Origin: DASVFB01 sp963766345
GTDB taxonomy: Bacteria; Actinomycetota; Thermoleophilia; Gaiellales; Gaiellaceae
Direction of reading: 5' to 3'
Assembly (NCBI GenBank): GCA_963766345.1
Contig: CAVXZL010000009.1
Location: 171,398 to 235,397, forward strand
Length of the DNA: 64,000 bases
Below are positions 45,201 to 53,463 of this stretch, in pieces. Position numbers and translations under genes: made by a program. The notes under the pieces were generated by a model, which did no database searches, was not told the DNA's origin, and saw only the letters and a program-made list of their open reading frames with translations. Each line of letters begins with the position of its first letter. The first letter of the stretch is position 1.

Positions 45201-48200
45201 GACCGCCGTCATCGCGAACGGCGTCGGCGTCGAGTTGGACGGCATGACCGACGCGCAGGTCGGGACTACGTCACCGGGCGCCGGGAACGTGATCGGCGGG
45301 AGCTCCGACGCGGGCATCCTCGTCGCCGTCAACAGCACCTCGATCAGGATCGCCGGCAACCACGTCGGCACGAACCGCAACGGCACGGCCTCGCTCCCCA
45401 ACGGCGACGGCATCCGCTTCGACAGTTCGATCGACGACCTCGTGGGGCCGGACAACGTCATCGCCAACAACACCGGCGACGGCATCGAGGTTGGCGCCGG
45501 CAACGGCAACCGCATCTCCGCCAACTCGATCCATGACAACGACGGCAAGGGCATCCTGCTCAACGAAGGCAACAACGACCAGGAGAGCCCGAACCTGACC
45601 TCCGCCGTGAAGGCCGGCGCCAACACGAACATCGCCGGCACGCTCGCGAGCGCCCCGAACACCGGCTTCTTCGTCGAGTACTTCCTGACCCCGACGTGCA
45701 CCGGCCAGCCGCAGGGCCAGACGTATCTCGGGTTCCAGGAAGTCACGACCGACGAGATCGGGCAAGGCTCGCTTTCCTTCACAACCGGCGCCGCCGCCGT
45801 CGGCCAGGCGATCACCGCGACGGCGACGAGCGAGGCAACGGACGACACTTCGGAGTTCTCGGCGTGCGCGACTGTGACCGCGTCGCTCTCGATCGCGCCC
45901 GAGGCGGACACCTTCGTCTCGGACGGCGCGCCGACGACCAACTACGGCACGCAGGACTTCGCCGACACGTACGGCGGCTTTTCGCAGAGCTGTGTCCCGC
46001 TCAGCGCACCCGCCTACACCCTGATGCGGTTCGATCTCTCGTCGATCCCGGCCGGCGCCACGATCACCCACGTCGAGCTCGACACGACGACGCGCGCCGG
46101 CTACGCGCAGGACGGTGATCCCGCGCACTGGGCGATCTTCGTCCCGACCGACGCCTGGAGCGAGACCGGAGTCACGTGGGACACGAGGCCCGCCGACGGT
46201 CTGACGACGGTCGGTGACCCGGCGTTCTCCGGCGGGCCGGACATTCGCCAGTCGTCCCTCTCGATGGGTGCCGCAGACGTGTGGCGCAACGGGTGCACTG
46301 TCGATCCGGATCCTGCAGGGAATCAGGCGAAGGTGTTCCCGAGCACAACGGACGGCTTTCCAAGGACGGTGGCGGATACGGAGGCGGGGTTCATCGACCG
46401 CGTGACGACCGAACGAAACGGCGACGGCAAGTTGTCGCTCGAGCTCTGGACGCCCAATTGTCCCTCCTGCCCCGCGGGGGCGAACAAGGCGTACTGGGCC
46501 CGCTACTTCACGCGCGAGGCCGCCGACCCGACAGTTCGGCCGAAGCTCGTCGTCAGCTTCACGAACGTGGCTGAGGCGGCAAACGTCCAACTCACAGGTC
46601 CGGGCAGCACACCGGCCGGAGCCGCGTCGGTAAAGCTCGCTGACGTCCCACCCAGCGTTCTTCTCCGGCCGCAGGCGACTACTCAGACCGCGCCCGTGAA
46701 CGAGACGCCTGTCAACGAGACGCCCGTCAACGAGCTTCCTGTGAACGAGCTGCCGATCAACGAGACGCCGGTCAACGAGCTCGGCTTCTCGACGCTCGCT
46801 TCGAGCGTGCCCGCGCTCGGGAGCATCACGCTCGCGTCGATCCCCCTGCTCCGCACAGGCGGCTGGCCGGCGGCATTGACCGGCACGCCGCTCGCCACGC
46901 TGCCGCTGCAGAACGTGACGTTGCGCGACTACTACGCGCTGCCCGTCGACCAGAACCCGGAAACGCGCCCCCAGAACCCGATCGACAAGATCACGCTCGC
47001 CGACCTGGACCTCAGCCACAGCATTCTCGGCAGCCTCCCCGCGAGCGCGATCGTGCTCGCAAACGTGCAGCTCTCGTGGCTACGCGACCTGGGCGCATGG
47101 TGCGATCTCTTCGGCACCGCCTACTGCCCGAGCGGCGCCCTCAGCGATCAGACCGTGATGGCGGCGGCGCTGCAGGGAGCGCCCGTGAACGAGACGCCGG
47201 TGAACGAGACGCCCATCAACGAGATCCCTGTGAACGAAGTCCCGGTGAACGAGACGCCGGTCAACGAGGTGCCGGTGAACGAGCTGCCCGTGAACGAGAC
47301 ACCGGTGAACGAGCTGCCGATCAATGAGACGCCCGTCAACGAGACGCCGATAAACGAGCTGCCCGTGAACGAAACGCCGGTGAACGAGACCCCGGTGAAC
47401 GAGCTCCCGGTCAACGAGATCATGGCCGCCGTCGCGCCGATCAACGAGACGCCGATCAACGAGCTGCCGGTGAACGAGCTCGCGACGCCGAACGACATCG
47501 TCGACTGCTCGATGGTCGACTGTCAGACGGTGACCCTCGGGGAGGCGTACGCGGCCGGCGCGGTCCGCACCGGCGTCACCTTCGGCGACCTGCGGCGCGG
47601 CTATGGCGACCCGCCAAACGCGTTGGACGGCATCAAGCTCGGCGACCTCAACCTCCTCCACGACTACGGGCTCTCGATCCGCGACCTGGTCGACAGCCTC
47701 GCGGACAATACGTTCACGCTCGGCGACTACTTCCTGCTGATTCTCCGCTCGCCGACCGCTCAGCAGGGACTGGCGTGGGAGCGGCTCGACATCTTCGGCA
47801 GCGGCCTGGCGGCCTTCGCCACGGACGGCGCGACCGTGCCGTACCAGGCGACGTTCGACGTCGTGCCCGGCCCCGGCGGGGCGAGCGGGGCGACGTCGGT
47901 GACGTTGGACGCGACGCTTCCCTCGGGTTTCCTGTACGTGCCCGGCTCGTCGAAGCTCGGACCGCCGGGCGCATGCAGCGGAGCCGCGCCGATCGGCGAT
48001 CCGACCGAGAGCGTCGCCCCGAGCGGACAGCGCAAGCTCGAGTGGACGGTGCCGACGGTCGTGGGCAACAGCTACCTCGTCTGCTTCACTGCGCGCCCGG
48101 GGCTGACGCTCGGGCCCCAGGCGGCCTCGCTCGAAGCGACGCCCGCCGACGGCACGGCCGTGAAAGCGACACCGGCGCAGATCGACGTCGGCGACACCTT

Positions 48201-51200
48201 CGAGCCGAACGACACGGTTGCGGCAGCACAATCGCTCGGCACGGACCGGTTCTCGCTCTCCTATCTCACGAGCTCGGACGACGTCGACTACTACCGCTTC
48301 CCGGTGCCGGCCGCAGGCACCGTCGTCACGATCCACCTCAGCCACCTGCCGGCGGACTACGACCTGGTGGCCTATGGGCCGCCCGGAACGCCGCTGCGCC
48401 CGAGCATCGCGAGCACGCCGCCGCTCGACGTCCCGCCGCTGACCGACACGGGCGCAGACCTCACGCACACGACCGACACTCTGCCGTCGCAGACGCTGGA
48501 TGACCTCAACCTCCAGACGTCGCTGCCGCTGGTCGGCGTCTCCGCGAGCCGCGGCACGGATCCGGAGGACATCGTCGTCGTCTCCCCCGGCGGCTCCGGC
48601 TTCTACACGCTCCAGGTCACGGGCTACAACGGCGCGACCAGCTCCGCGCCGTACATGCTGCGCGTCGCAACGCGCACGCCGCCACCGCCGACCACCGTCG
48701 ACCCGCGCGCGATCACCGGCACGGTGGGCCCCGCATTGCCCACGCTCCCGACCGGGCTCAACACAGTCTTTCTCGTCAATCGCCAGCAGCTCGAGGGCAC
48801 TTACAGCTCGGCGCGCGCGACGAACGTCATCAACGCGCTCACCAACGACAGCACCGCATTCAGGAACCTCGGCTTCCCGAACGTCATCCTCTCCGTCGAT
48901 CGCTTCACGACCGTGCAGAACGCATACACGGCGTGGAACGCAAACCCGGGGAGCCCCGCGCTGGCGAACGCCGTCGTCCAGGCGATCAACGGCGTCGTCG
49001 ACAGCCAGATCCGGTCGCAACCGAACGGCGTCGGGCTCAAGTACCTCGTCATCGTCGGCGGCGACCAGATCATCCCGTTCGCGCGGCTGGACGACTTCAC
49101 GATCACCTCGGCCAACGAGATCGGCTACGCGAGCACCTTCGCTGCGAACACGGACCTCTTCTCGTCGCTCAACGCCGGTCAGATGCTCTCCGACGATCCG
49201 TACGCGTCGACCTCTCCGGTGCCGTACCTCACGCGACAGCTCTACGTGCCGAATCTCGCCGTCGGGCGCCTGGTCGAGACGCCGGAGGACATCGTCGCCA
49301 CGCTCAACCGCTTCGTGAGCACATCGGTGAGCGGCCATCTCGATCCGGCGACCTCGCTCACGACCGGCTACGACTTCCTGTTCGACGGTGCGTCGGCCAT
49401 CAACCTGCTGTTGAGCGGGCGCGTCGGTACGAGCGGTGCGAAGGCGCTCCTGGACAACCCAGGTCAGACCGGCGACTCGTGGGCGCTGTCGGACCTGATC
49501 GGCTCGACGACGAGCAAGTTCCTGCCGACGGGAGGCACGGCGCCGTCGATCACGTCGCTCAACGGACACGCGTCGCACTACCAGTTCGGACCCCCGAGCA
49601 ACGATGCCGGCCTGCGTTCGGCCCTGCTCACGACCAGCGCCGTCACCGGCTCGGCGACCGCGCTCACGAACCGGCTCATCTTCAGCATGGGCTGCCACGC
49701 GGGCCTCTCCGTCGCCGATTCGGTCGTCACCGCCGGCGGCGCCAGCACGCTCGACTGGCCGCAGGCCTACGCGCAGAAGGGCGTCGGCGCCTATCTCGGG
49801 AACACGGGCTACGGCTACGGCGACAGCCTCGTCGTGGCGTACTCGGAGGAGATCAACCGGCTGTTCGCGCAGCGCATCGCGGGGGGCTCGACCGTCGGGA
49901 ACGCACTCGTGGCCGCGAAGCAGGCGTACTTCGGCTCGCTCGGCGTCTTCGGCGTCTACGACGAGAAGTCGATGGCGGAGTTCACGCTGTACGGCCTGCC
50001 TATGTGGTCGGTGAGTGGGCCGGGCAATGTGATCCCGCCGTCGTCGACGCAACAGGCCGATACATCGCTGCAAGCGTTCGCCGCGGCGCCGACGGCGAAG
50101 ACGGCCGCGACGACGGCCGACGCCGCGCCGCTCGCGGTCGTTCCGGATCCGGCGACCGGCCTCAACGCCGAGACGTTCAGCCTTGGAACGACCGCCAGTC
50201 CGATCGCCAACCATGAGAACGTCACGGGCGACGGCAAGTACTGGGACGGCCCGGACGGCGTGCTGGTCGAGCACCTGCGGCCGATCCAGCCGAAGGCCTA
50301 CGTGGCGCTCACGGCAACAACGGGTCACGGTGCGCTGATTACCGAGCTGAGATCGCACGACCAGGACTGCATCAACCCGGTCTTCGCGCGCCCGGTCGTC
50401 GACCTCACGGGGAACGAGAGCGAGCTCGGCTTCGGCGACGCCGCCTTCCCGTCGAAGCTGCAGACGGTGCGCACATTCCAGACGCCGACCGGACCCACCC
50501 AGCGGCTGATCCTCGCCACCGGCCAGTTCTTCACGCATCCGTGCACGACGAGCACGAATCCGCAACTCGGGGTCCAGCGACTCTTCGATCACGTCGCCGG
50601 TCGCGTCTTCCGGTCGACGAGCACCGATTACATCTCGCCGGCGTACCGGCTGATCACTGCAACGAAGGTCAGCGGCAATGCTGCGTTCTCGGTCGACGTC
50701 ACCGACCAGACGCCCACCGGCTCGGGCACGGTCAAGGAGGTCATCGTCGGGCTGCGCAGCGGAACCGACACCGACTGGACGTTCGTCAACCTCACGCAGG
50801 CCCCGTCCCCGCCGAGCTCACCGCCGAGCGCGCGCTGGACCGGCGGGTCGCCGATCAGCGGCAGCGAGTTCGAGTACTTCGTCCAGGCGGTCGACGCCGC
50901 GGGCAACGTTGCCGTCAGCACGAACAAGGGCTTCTACTTCGCCGGCGCGATCGCGCAGGCGCCGACCGGCGACGTCCAGGCGAGCCTGACGGGAGCGTCG
51001 AGCAACGGCTGGTACACGCCGTCCGCCGGCCTCAACGTCTCCGTGCCGCGCGGCGTCACCTACCAGGTCAGCGTCGACGGCGGGGATTACGGGGACAACC
51101 CCGGGACGATCACCGGTGACGGCGTCCACACCGTCGACGTCCGCGCGTCGAACGGCGGCGAAGCGCATCTGATCGTCCCCGTCGACACGACCGCGCCGGA

Positions 51201-52245
51201 GATCGTGGTCAACACACCCGCCGAGGGCGGCGTCTACACCCTCAATTCGACCGTGCAGGCGGACTACTTCTGCCGCGACGCGGGCTCCGGCGTCGTGAGC
51301 CCGTGCCACGGCACCGTGGCGAACGGTGCGAACATCGACACGAGCACGGTCGGCCCGCACACGTTCACGGTCAACGCGATCGACGACGCTGCCAATCATC
51401 ACACCGACGCAAAGGTCGTCCACTACACGGTCGGCTACCGCAAGATTCTCTTCTCGAGCGCCCGCACGACCAGCGGCGACATCTACGCCATGAACGCGGA
51501 CGGAACCGGGGTGACGCAGCTCACCTCGACCGCGGGCGTCGACGAGCAGCCGACGTGGTCCCCCGACGGTTCGAAGATCGCGTTCGCGAGCGCCCGCAAC
51601 AACTCGATGGGCAGTGGGCTTGACATCTACGTCATGGACGCCAACGGGCAGAACGTGACGCGGCTCACGACCGCGGCAGGCGACGACACTCAGCCGGCGT
51701 GGTCGCCCGATGGCGCCAAGATCGCGTTCCAGTCGAAGCGCGACAGCAGCCCGGAGATCTACGTCATGAAAGCTGACGGCAGCGGCCAGACGCGCCTCAC
51801 GAGCAACAAGAACCAGGACAACGAACCCGCCTGGTCGCCCGACGGGACAAGGATCGTGTTCATCAGCGATCGCAATGGCGTGCTCAACGTCTGGGTTATG
51901 AGCTCCAACGGCGCAAGCCCGAAACAGCTCACGGCGACGAAGCAGCCCGACGCCGATCCTGCATGGTCTCCGGACGGCAAGAAGATCGCGTGGGCCAGCA
52001 AGCGCGGCGACAACAGCGGAACGGTCTTCGACCTCTTCGCGATGAATCCCGACGGCACCGGCGTGGCCCGTCTGACGACGACGAAGGCCGGCGACATCGA
52101 GCCTGTGTGGTCACGCGACAGCCTGAAGATCGCGTTCACGAGCTTCCGGGACGGAAATCAGGAGATTTACGCGAGCAACGCGAACGGCACCGGGCAGGCG
52201 CGCCTGACGACGAACGCTGCCGCGGACCATCAGCCGGATTGGTAA
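42208..52245 (+). CDS. Giant secreted multidomain protein: beta-helix, VNE repeats, C25-like peptidase, TolB propeller
   Basis: The 3345-aa product has a signal peptide (about 15-35), two beta-helix halves each opened by a CSLREA-like motif ('CTLRDAINAANN' near 56, 'GTLREAIVAANQ' near 571), a DNRLRE-like domain (about 1230-1460), two pentapeptide arrays P-[VI]-N-E-x (1496-1525 and 1659-1758), a DUF11-like stretch, a pre-peptidase-like domain (about 1995-2155), a gingipain-like C25 domain (about 2185-2600) with His2454 in 'NGHASHY' and Cys2496 in 'SMGCHAG', an Ig-like domain (about 2993-3075) and six C-terminal PD40/TolB repeats ('WSPDG-KIAF') from 3078. No transmembrane anchor or sorting signal is seen at the C terminus. 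The role is unknown: surface adhesion or proteolysis. Confidence 0.9.
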   Translation: MGWDRACGRPRWLRRGTIGVAVLACALFAVPNALSTVYTVNRSDDIDHGICDAVLGCTLRDAINAANNTAGHDDITFQIGIGGSYTISPSAPLPHINDDVTIDGTTQTGYAGAPLITLAGWNLGATDPGLYVNSGAPATIEGLAITRFGGSGIMLEADTGGSFIKRNYIGLDSNGSTPQPNGIGISVFSAGNTVGGSTLADRNVISGNSQQGIFVKFNGGNTIQNNYIGTDASGQVARPNSVGIEVQSDANRIGDGNVISGNSGSGVAIASSHNEVLLNYIGTNADGDTALGNPVGVQIRGGATPANINEIDRNVISANGSGVIIAADQPDSTQGNTIWGNFIGTAADGTTALGNSGAGVAISMDGGIGNNTIGGSSDNASNTIAYNVKGIAAGTGTSRNSFLSNSIHDNKFAGIDLSDDGVTTNDPGDDDNGANGLMNYPAIVSLSRSPNGGVDDVTGNVDGPVTDAGTTYRLDFFASPACDSVGGNGEGTTWLGTITTEPASASGDATFATGTSLFTYVAPDSVITATATDESGNTSEFSNCTPVPSTSAMTFTVTDPADAGPGTLREAIVAANQTPGTDTIDFNLPGPVLKISVASPLPTLSEAVIIDGTTQPGTTPGKPTVQIDGADAGFGAVGLDDEGLDGSVIRGLSITGFTGKGIYLGAPAAIVEGNYIGLAPDGTAAPNGSGPLTLNEGGIEVRSGSNRIGGTTDQTRNVISGNDGVGISFSSQPGNVAVGNRIGTNADGTAAVPNSGDGIGFEDVNFQTIGGTAAGEGNLISGNGGNGLYFNSGYEMTAAKFQGNTIGLAADGVTPLPNGGAGIFLDGVSDGGRIGGTSPGAGNVISGNLGTGVLIDGSDGWRLEGNLIGVTAAGTALAPNGASQVVVDNSDSVTIGGTIAAARNVISGGSTSAGVILDSLTADSHVEGNYIGTNAAGTAKLGNGTGIQVVGGAHDNAIGGVVAGAGNVISGSDRGVQLDNAGSGNRVVGNSIGTNAAETAVIANGVGVELDGMTDAQVGTTSPGAGNVIGGSSDAGILVAVNSTSIRIAGNHVGTNRNGTASLPNGDGIRFDSSIDDLVGPDNVIANNTGDGIEVGAGNGNRISANSIHDNDGKGILLNEGNNDQESPNLTSAVKAGANTNIAGTLASAPNTGFFVEYFLTPTCTGQPQGQTYLGFQEVTTDEIGQGSLSFTTGAAAVGQAITATATSEATDDTSEFSACATVTASLSIAPEADTFVSDGAPTTNYGTQDFADTYGGFSQSCVPLSAPAYTLMRFDLSSIPAGATITHVELDTTTRAGYAQDGDPAHWAIFVPTDAWSETGVTWDTRPADGLTTVGDPAFSGGPDIRQSSLSMGAADVWRNGCTVDPDPAGNQAKVFPSTTDGFPRTVADTEAGFIDRVTTERNGDGKLSLELWTPNCPSCPAGANKAYWARYFTREAADPTVRPKLVVSFTNVAEAANVQLTGPGSTPAGAASVKLADVPPSVLLRPQATTQTAPVNETPVNETPVNELPVNELPINETPVNELGFSTLASSVPALGSITLASIPLLRTGGWPAALTGTPLATLPLQNVTLRDYYALPVDQNPETRPQNPIDKITLADLDLSHSILGSLPASAIVLANVQLSWLRDLGAWCDLFGTAYCPSGALSDQTVMAAALQGAPVNETPVNETPINEIPVNEVPVNETPVNEVPVNELPVNETPVNELPINETPVNETPINELPVNETPVNETPVNELPVNEIMAAVAPINETPINELPVNELATPNDIVDCSMVDCQTVTLGEAYAAGAVRTGVTFGDLRRGYGDPPNALDGIKLGDLNLLHDYGLSIRDLVDSLADNTFTLGDYFLLILRSPTAQQGLAWERLDIFGSGLAAFATDGATVPYQATFDVVPGPGGASGATSVTLDATLPSGFLYVPGSSKLGPPGACSGAAPIGDPTESVAPSGQRKLEWTVPTVVGNSYLVCFTARPGLTLGPQAASLEATPADGTAVKATPAQIDVGDTFEPNDTVAAAQSLGTDRFSLSYLTSSDDVDYYRFPVPAAGTVVTIHLSHLPADYDLVAYGPPGTPLRPSIASTPPLDVPPLTDTGADLTHTTDTLPSQTLDDLNLQTSLPLVGVSASRGTDPEDIVVVSPGGSGFYTLQVTGYNGATSSAPYMLRVATRTPPPPTTVDPRAITGTVGPALPTLPTGLNTVFLVNRQQLEGTYSSARATNVINALTNDSTAFRNLGFPNVILSVDRFTTVQNAYTAWNANPGSPALANAVVQAINGVVDSQIRSQPNGVGLKYLVIVGGDQIIPFARLDDFTITSANEIGYASTFAANTDLFSSLNAGQMLSDDPYASTSPVPYLTRQLYVPNLAVGRLVETPEDIVATLNRFVSTSVSGHLDPATSLTTGYDFLFDGASAINLLLSGRVGTSGAKALLDNPGQTGDSWALSDLIGSTTSKFLPTGGTAPSITSLNGHASHYQFGPPSNDAGLRSALLTTSAVTGSATALTNRLIFSMGCHAGLSVADSVVTAGGASTLDWPQAYAQKGVGAYLGNTGYGYGDSLVVAYSEEINRLFAQRIAGGSTVGNALVAAKQAYFGSLGVFGVYDEKSMAEFTLYGLPMWSVSGPGNVIPPSSTQQADTSLQAFAAAPTAKTAATTADAAPLAVVPDPATGLNAETFSLGTTASPIANHENVTGDGKYWDGPDGVLVEHLRPIQPKAYVALTATTGHGALITELRSHDQDCINPVFARPVVDLTGNESELGFGDAAFPSKLQTVRTFQTPTGPTQRLILATGQFFTHPCTTSTNPQLGVQRLFDHVAGRVFRSTSTDYISPAYRLITATKVSGNAAFSVDVTDQTPTGSGTVKEVIVGLRSGTDTDWTFVNLTQAPSPPSSPPSARWTGGSPISGSEFEYFVQAVDAAGNVAVSTNKGFYFAGAIAQAPTGDVQASLTGASSNGWYTPSAGLNVSVPRGVTYQVSVDGGDYGDNPGTITGDGVHTVDVRASNGGEAHLIVPVDTTAPEIVVNTPAEGGVYTLNSTVQADYFCRDAGSGVVSPCHGTVANGANIDTSTVGPHTFTVNAIDDAANHHTDAKVVHYTVGYRKILFSSARTTSGDIYAMNADGTGVTQLTSTAGVDEQPTWSPDGSKIAFASARNNSMGSGLDIYVMDANGQNVTRLTTAAGDDTQPAWSPDGAKIAFQSKRDSSPEIYVMKADGSGQTRLTSNKNQDNEPAWSPDGTRIVFISDRNGVLNVWVMSSNGASPKQLTATKQPDADPAWSPDGKKIAWASKRGDNSGTVFDLFAMNPDGTGVARLTTTKAGDIEPVWSRDSLKIAFTSFRDGNQEIYASNANGTGQARLTTNAAADHQPDW
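46693..46782 (+). repeat. VNE pentapeptide-coding array 1 (6 units of 15 bp)
   Basis: Six in-frame 15-bp units coding P-[VI]-N-E-[TL], with synonymous third-base changes (CCCGTGAACGAG, CCCGTCAACGAG, CCGATCAACGAG). Confidence 0.9.
47182..47481 (+). repeat. VNE pentapeptide-coding array 2 (16 + 3 units)
   Basis: Sixteen in-frame 15-bp units (47182-47421), a 5-codon break coding MAAVA, and three more units (47437-47481). Position 5 of the unit varies among T, L, V and I; N-E is invariant. Confidence 0.9.
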
Positions 52246-52871
52246 GCGGCCAGCTCGTCCCAGACGAGGCGAAGCACCCCGTCGAGTGGCGCGTGCGCGC
52301 GGTCGCGTACCCGCACGCGCTCGGCGACGGCGACGAGCTCCGGGCGCCGCTCGCGATACGTGTCGGCCACGTGGTGCGTCGGGTGCCGTGCGAGGAAGAA
52401 CGCGACGTGGAGCAGCTCCGCGAAGACGGCGAGAGGCCCCTCGAGCGGACCTTCGACCTGCATGTGGAAGTCGCGAGCGCTGTCGGCAGCCTCGATCTGA
52501 CGCTCGATCAGCCGCGCCGCGCCGCCGTAGATGTCGCTCGCGGCAAAGGCGACACGGCCGATCGTCGAGAGCCACGCCGCGCCGATGCATTGCGCGCACG
52601 GCTCGAGGGTCGTCCAGAGCGTGCAGTCGAAGTAGCGCCGGTCCGTGTCGAGCTGCACGAGGGCGTTGATCTCCGCGTGCGCGACGCGTGAGCCAAAGAT
52701 CTGGCCCTTTGGGGCCGACGACTCGGCAATGCGGTTGCGCCCTCGCGCGAGGAGCGCGCCGTCAGCATCCGTGACGACCGCGCCGACGGGAATCGTGCCG
52801 GCAGCGAACGCCTCCCAGGCGAGCTCGAACGCCGCCCGCCAGGCGGGTTCGAGCTCGCGCCATTCGTCCAC
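52230..52871 (-). CDS. Cytidine/deoxycytidylate deaminase-family zinc protein
   Basis: The 213-aa protein has an N-terminal helix, 'IPVGAVVTDADGALLARGRNR', the zinc/catalytic 'HAEINAL' and 'TLEPCAQCIGAAW', then a longer C-terminal region of about 90 residues with no clear domain. It belongs to the nucleoside/tRNA-adenosine deaminase-like group; the substrate is not readable, and the extra C-terminal part argues against simple TadA. GTG 52871 lies 7 nt after TAGGCT. The 3' end overlaps the giant gene by 16 bp. Confidence 0.8.
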   Translation of the reverse strand: MDEWRELEPAWRAAFELAWEAFAAGTIPVGAVVTDADGALLARGRNRIAESSAPKGQIFGSRVAHAEINALVQLDTDRRYFDCTLWTTLEPCAQCIGAAWLSTIGRVAFAASDIYGGAARLIERQIEAADSARDFHMQVEGPLEGPLAVFAELLHVAFFLARHPTHHVADTYRERRPELVAVAERVRVRDRAHAPLDGVLRLVWDELAAYQSG

Positions 52872-52878
52872 GCGCGAG

Positions 52879-52884
52879 AGCCTA
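52879..52884 (-). promoter_or_regulatory. -10 hexamer TAGGCT for deaminase gene
   Basis: On the minus strand, 7 nt before the GTG at 52871. Its TAG is also the stop codon of the F420/NADP reductase gene. Confidence 0.5.
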
Positions 52885-53424
52885 GAGCTCTCCGGGCGGT
52901 GCGAAGCGGTAGAACGTTCGGCCGGACTCGAGCTTCGCGAAGAGGTTCGGCACGAAGTCCTCGAGTGCACGCGCGTTCTCCAGGCCGCCGGCGGACACGG
53001 GGTCGTAGCCTGCGTCGCGAATCAGCTGCTCGGTGACCGCCCGCGCCTCGGCGTCGGCGGCGAAGAGACAGCCGGGTCGGACGCGCTGGTCGTCGACCTC
53101 GTCGTACAGCGCCGCGAAGTTGGCGTTGAACGCCTTCGCCACGGGGCCGTTCGTGAGCGCCTTCACCTCGTGCGCCAGCGACTCGTACTGCTCGTTGCGG
53201 TCGGTAAAGATGTTCGTCGCGTCGATCACGACCTTGCCGTCGAGCCCGCTCACCTTCCCGAGCGCGTCGGAGATCGCGCCGCCCGGAACCGCGAGGAGCA
53301 CGACGTCCGCGCCCGAGGCGTCGCCTCCCTCCTGCCCGAGCGTCGTCACCTCGTGACCCGCCCGCTCCCAGCGCCGGGCGAGCCCGCCGCCGATGTTGCC
53401 TTTGCCGATCGTTGTGATGTTCAT
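52882..53424 (-). CDS. NADPH-dependent F420 reductase-like protein
   Basis: The 180-aa Rossmann protein begins 'MNITTIGKGNIGGGLARRWERAGHEVTTLG' (dinucleotide loop G-x-G-x-x-G) and continues 'DVVLLAVPGGAI', 'KVVIDATNI' and 'AKAFNANFAALYD', the pattern of F420H2:NADP oxidoreductase (fno/npdG) relatives. It may pass hydride between NADPH and coenzyme F420 or be a related reductase. ATG start without a clear promoter hexamer, divergent from the cystathionine beta-synthase gene. Confidence 0.8.
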   Translation of the reverse strand: MNITTIGKGNIGGGLARRWERAGHEVTTLGQEGGDASGADVVLLAVPGGAISDALGKVSGLDGKVVIDATNIFTDRNEQYESLAHEVKALTNGPVAKAFNANFAALYDEVDDQRVRPGCLFAADAEARAVTEQLIRDAGYDPVSAGGLENARALEDFVPNLFAKLESGRTFYRFAPPGEL

Positions 53425-53451
53425 GCCGCTCGCAAACGCCCGGCCGCCCCG

Positions 53452-53457
53452 TACGAT
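53452..53457 (+). promoter_or_regulatory. -10 hexamer TACGAT for cbs
   Basis: It lies 6 nt before the ATG at 53464. Confidence 0.5.
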
Positions 53458-53463
53458 TCCCGC

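Noticed and set aside
46693..47481. Possible CRISPR or satellite repeat
   Set aside because: The units are 15 bp, contiguous and in frame, with synonymous variation; there are no spacers. They are protein-coding repeats.
47080..50592. 1170-codon open frame on the minus strand
   Set aside because: Antisense to the giant gene. Its repeats only mirror the 15-bp VNE units, and the composition is shadow-like.
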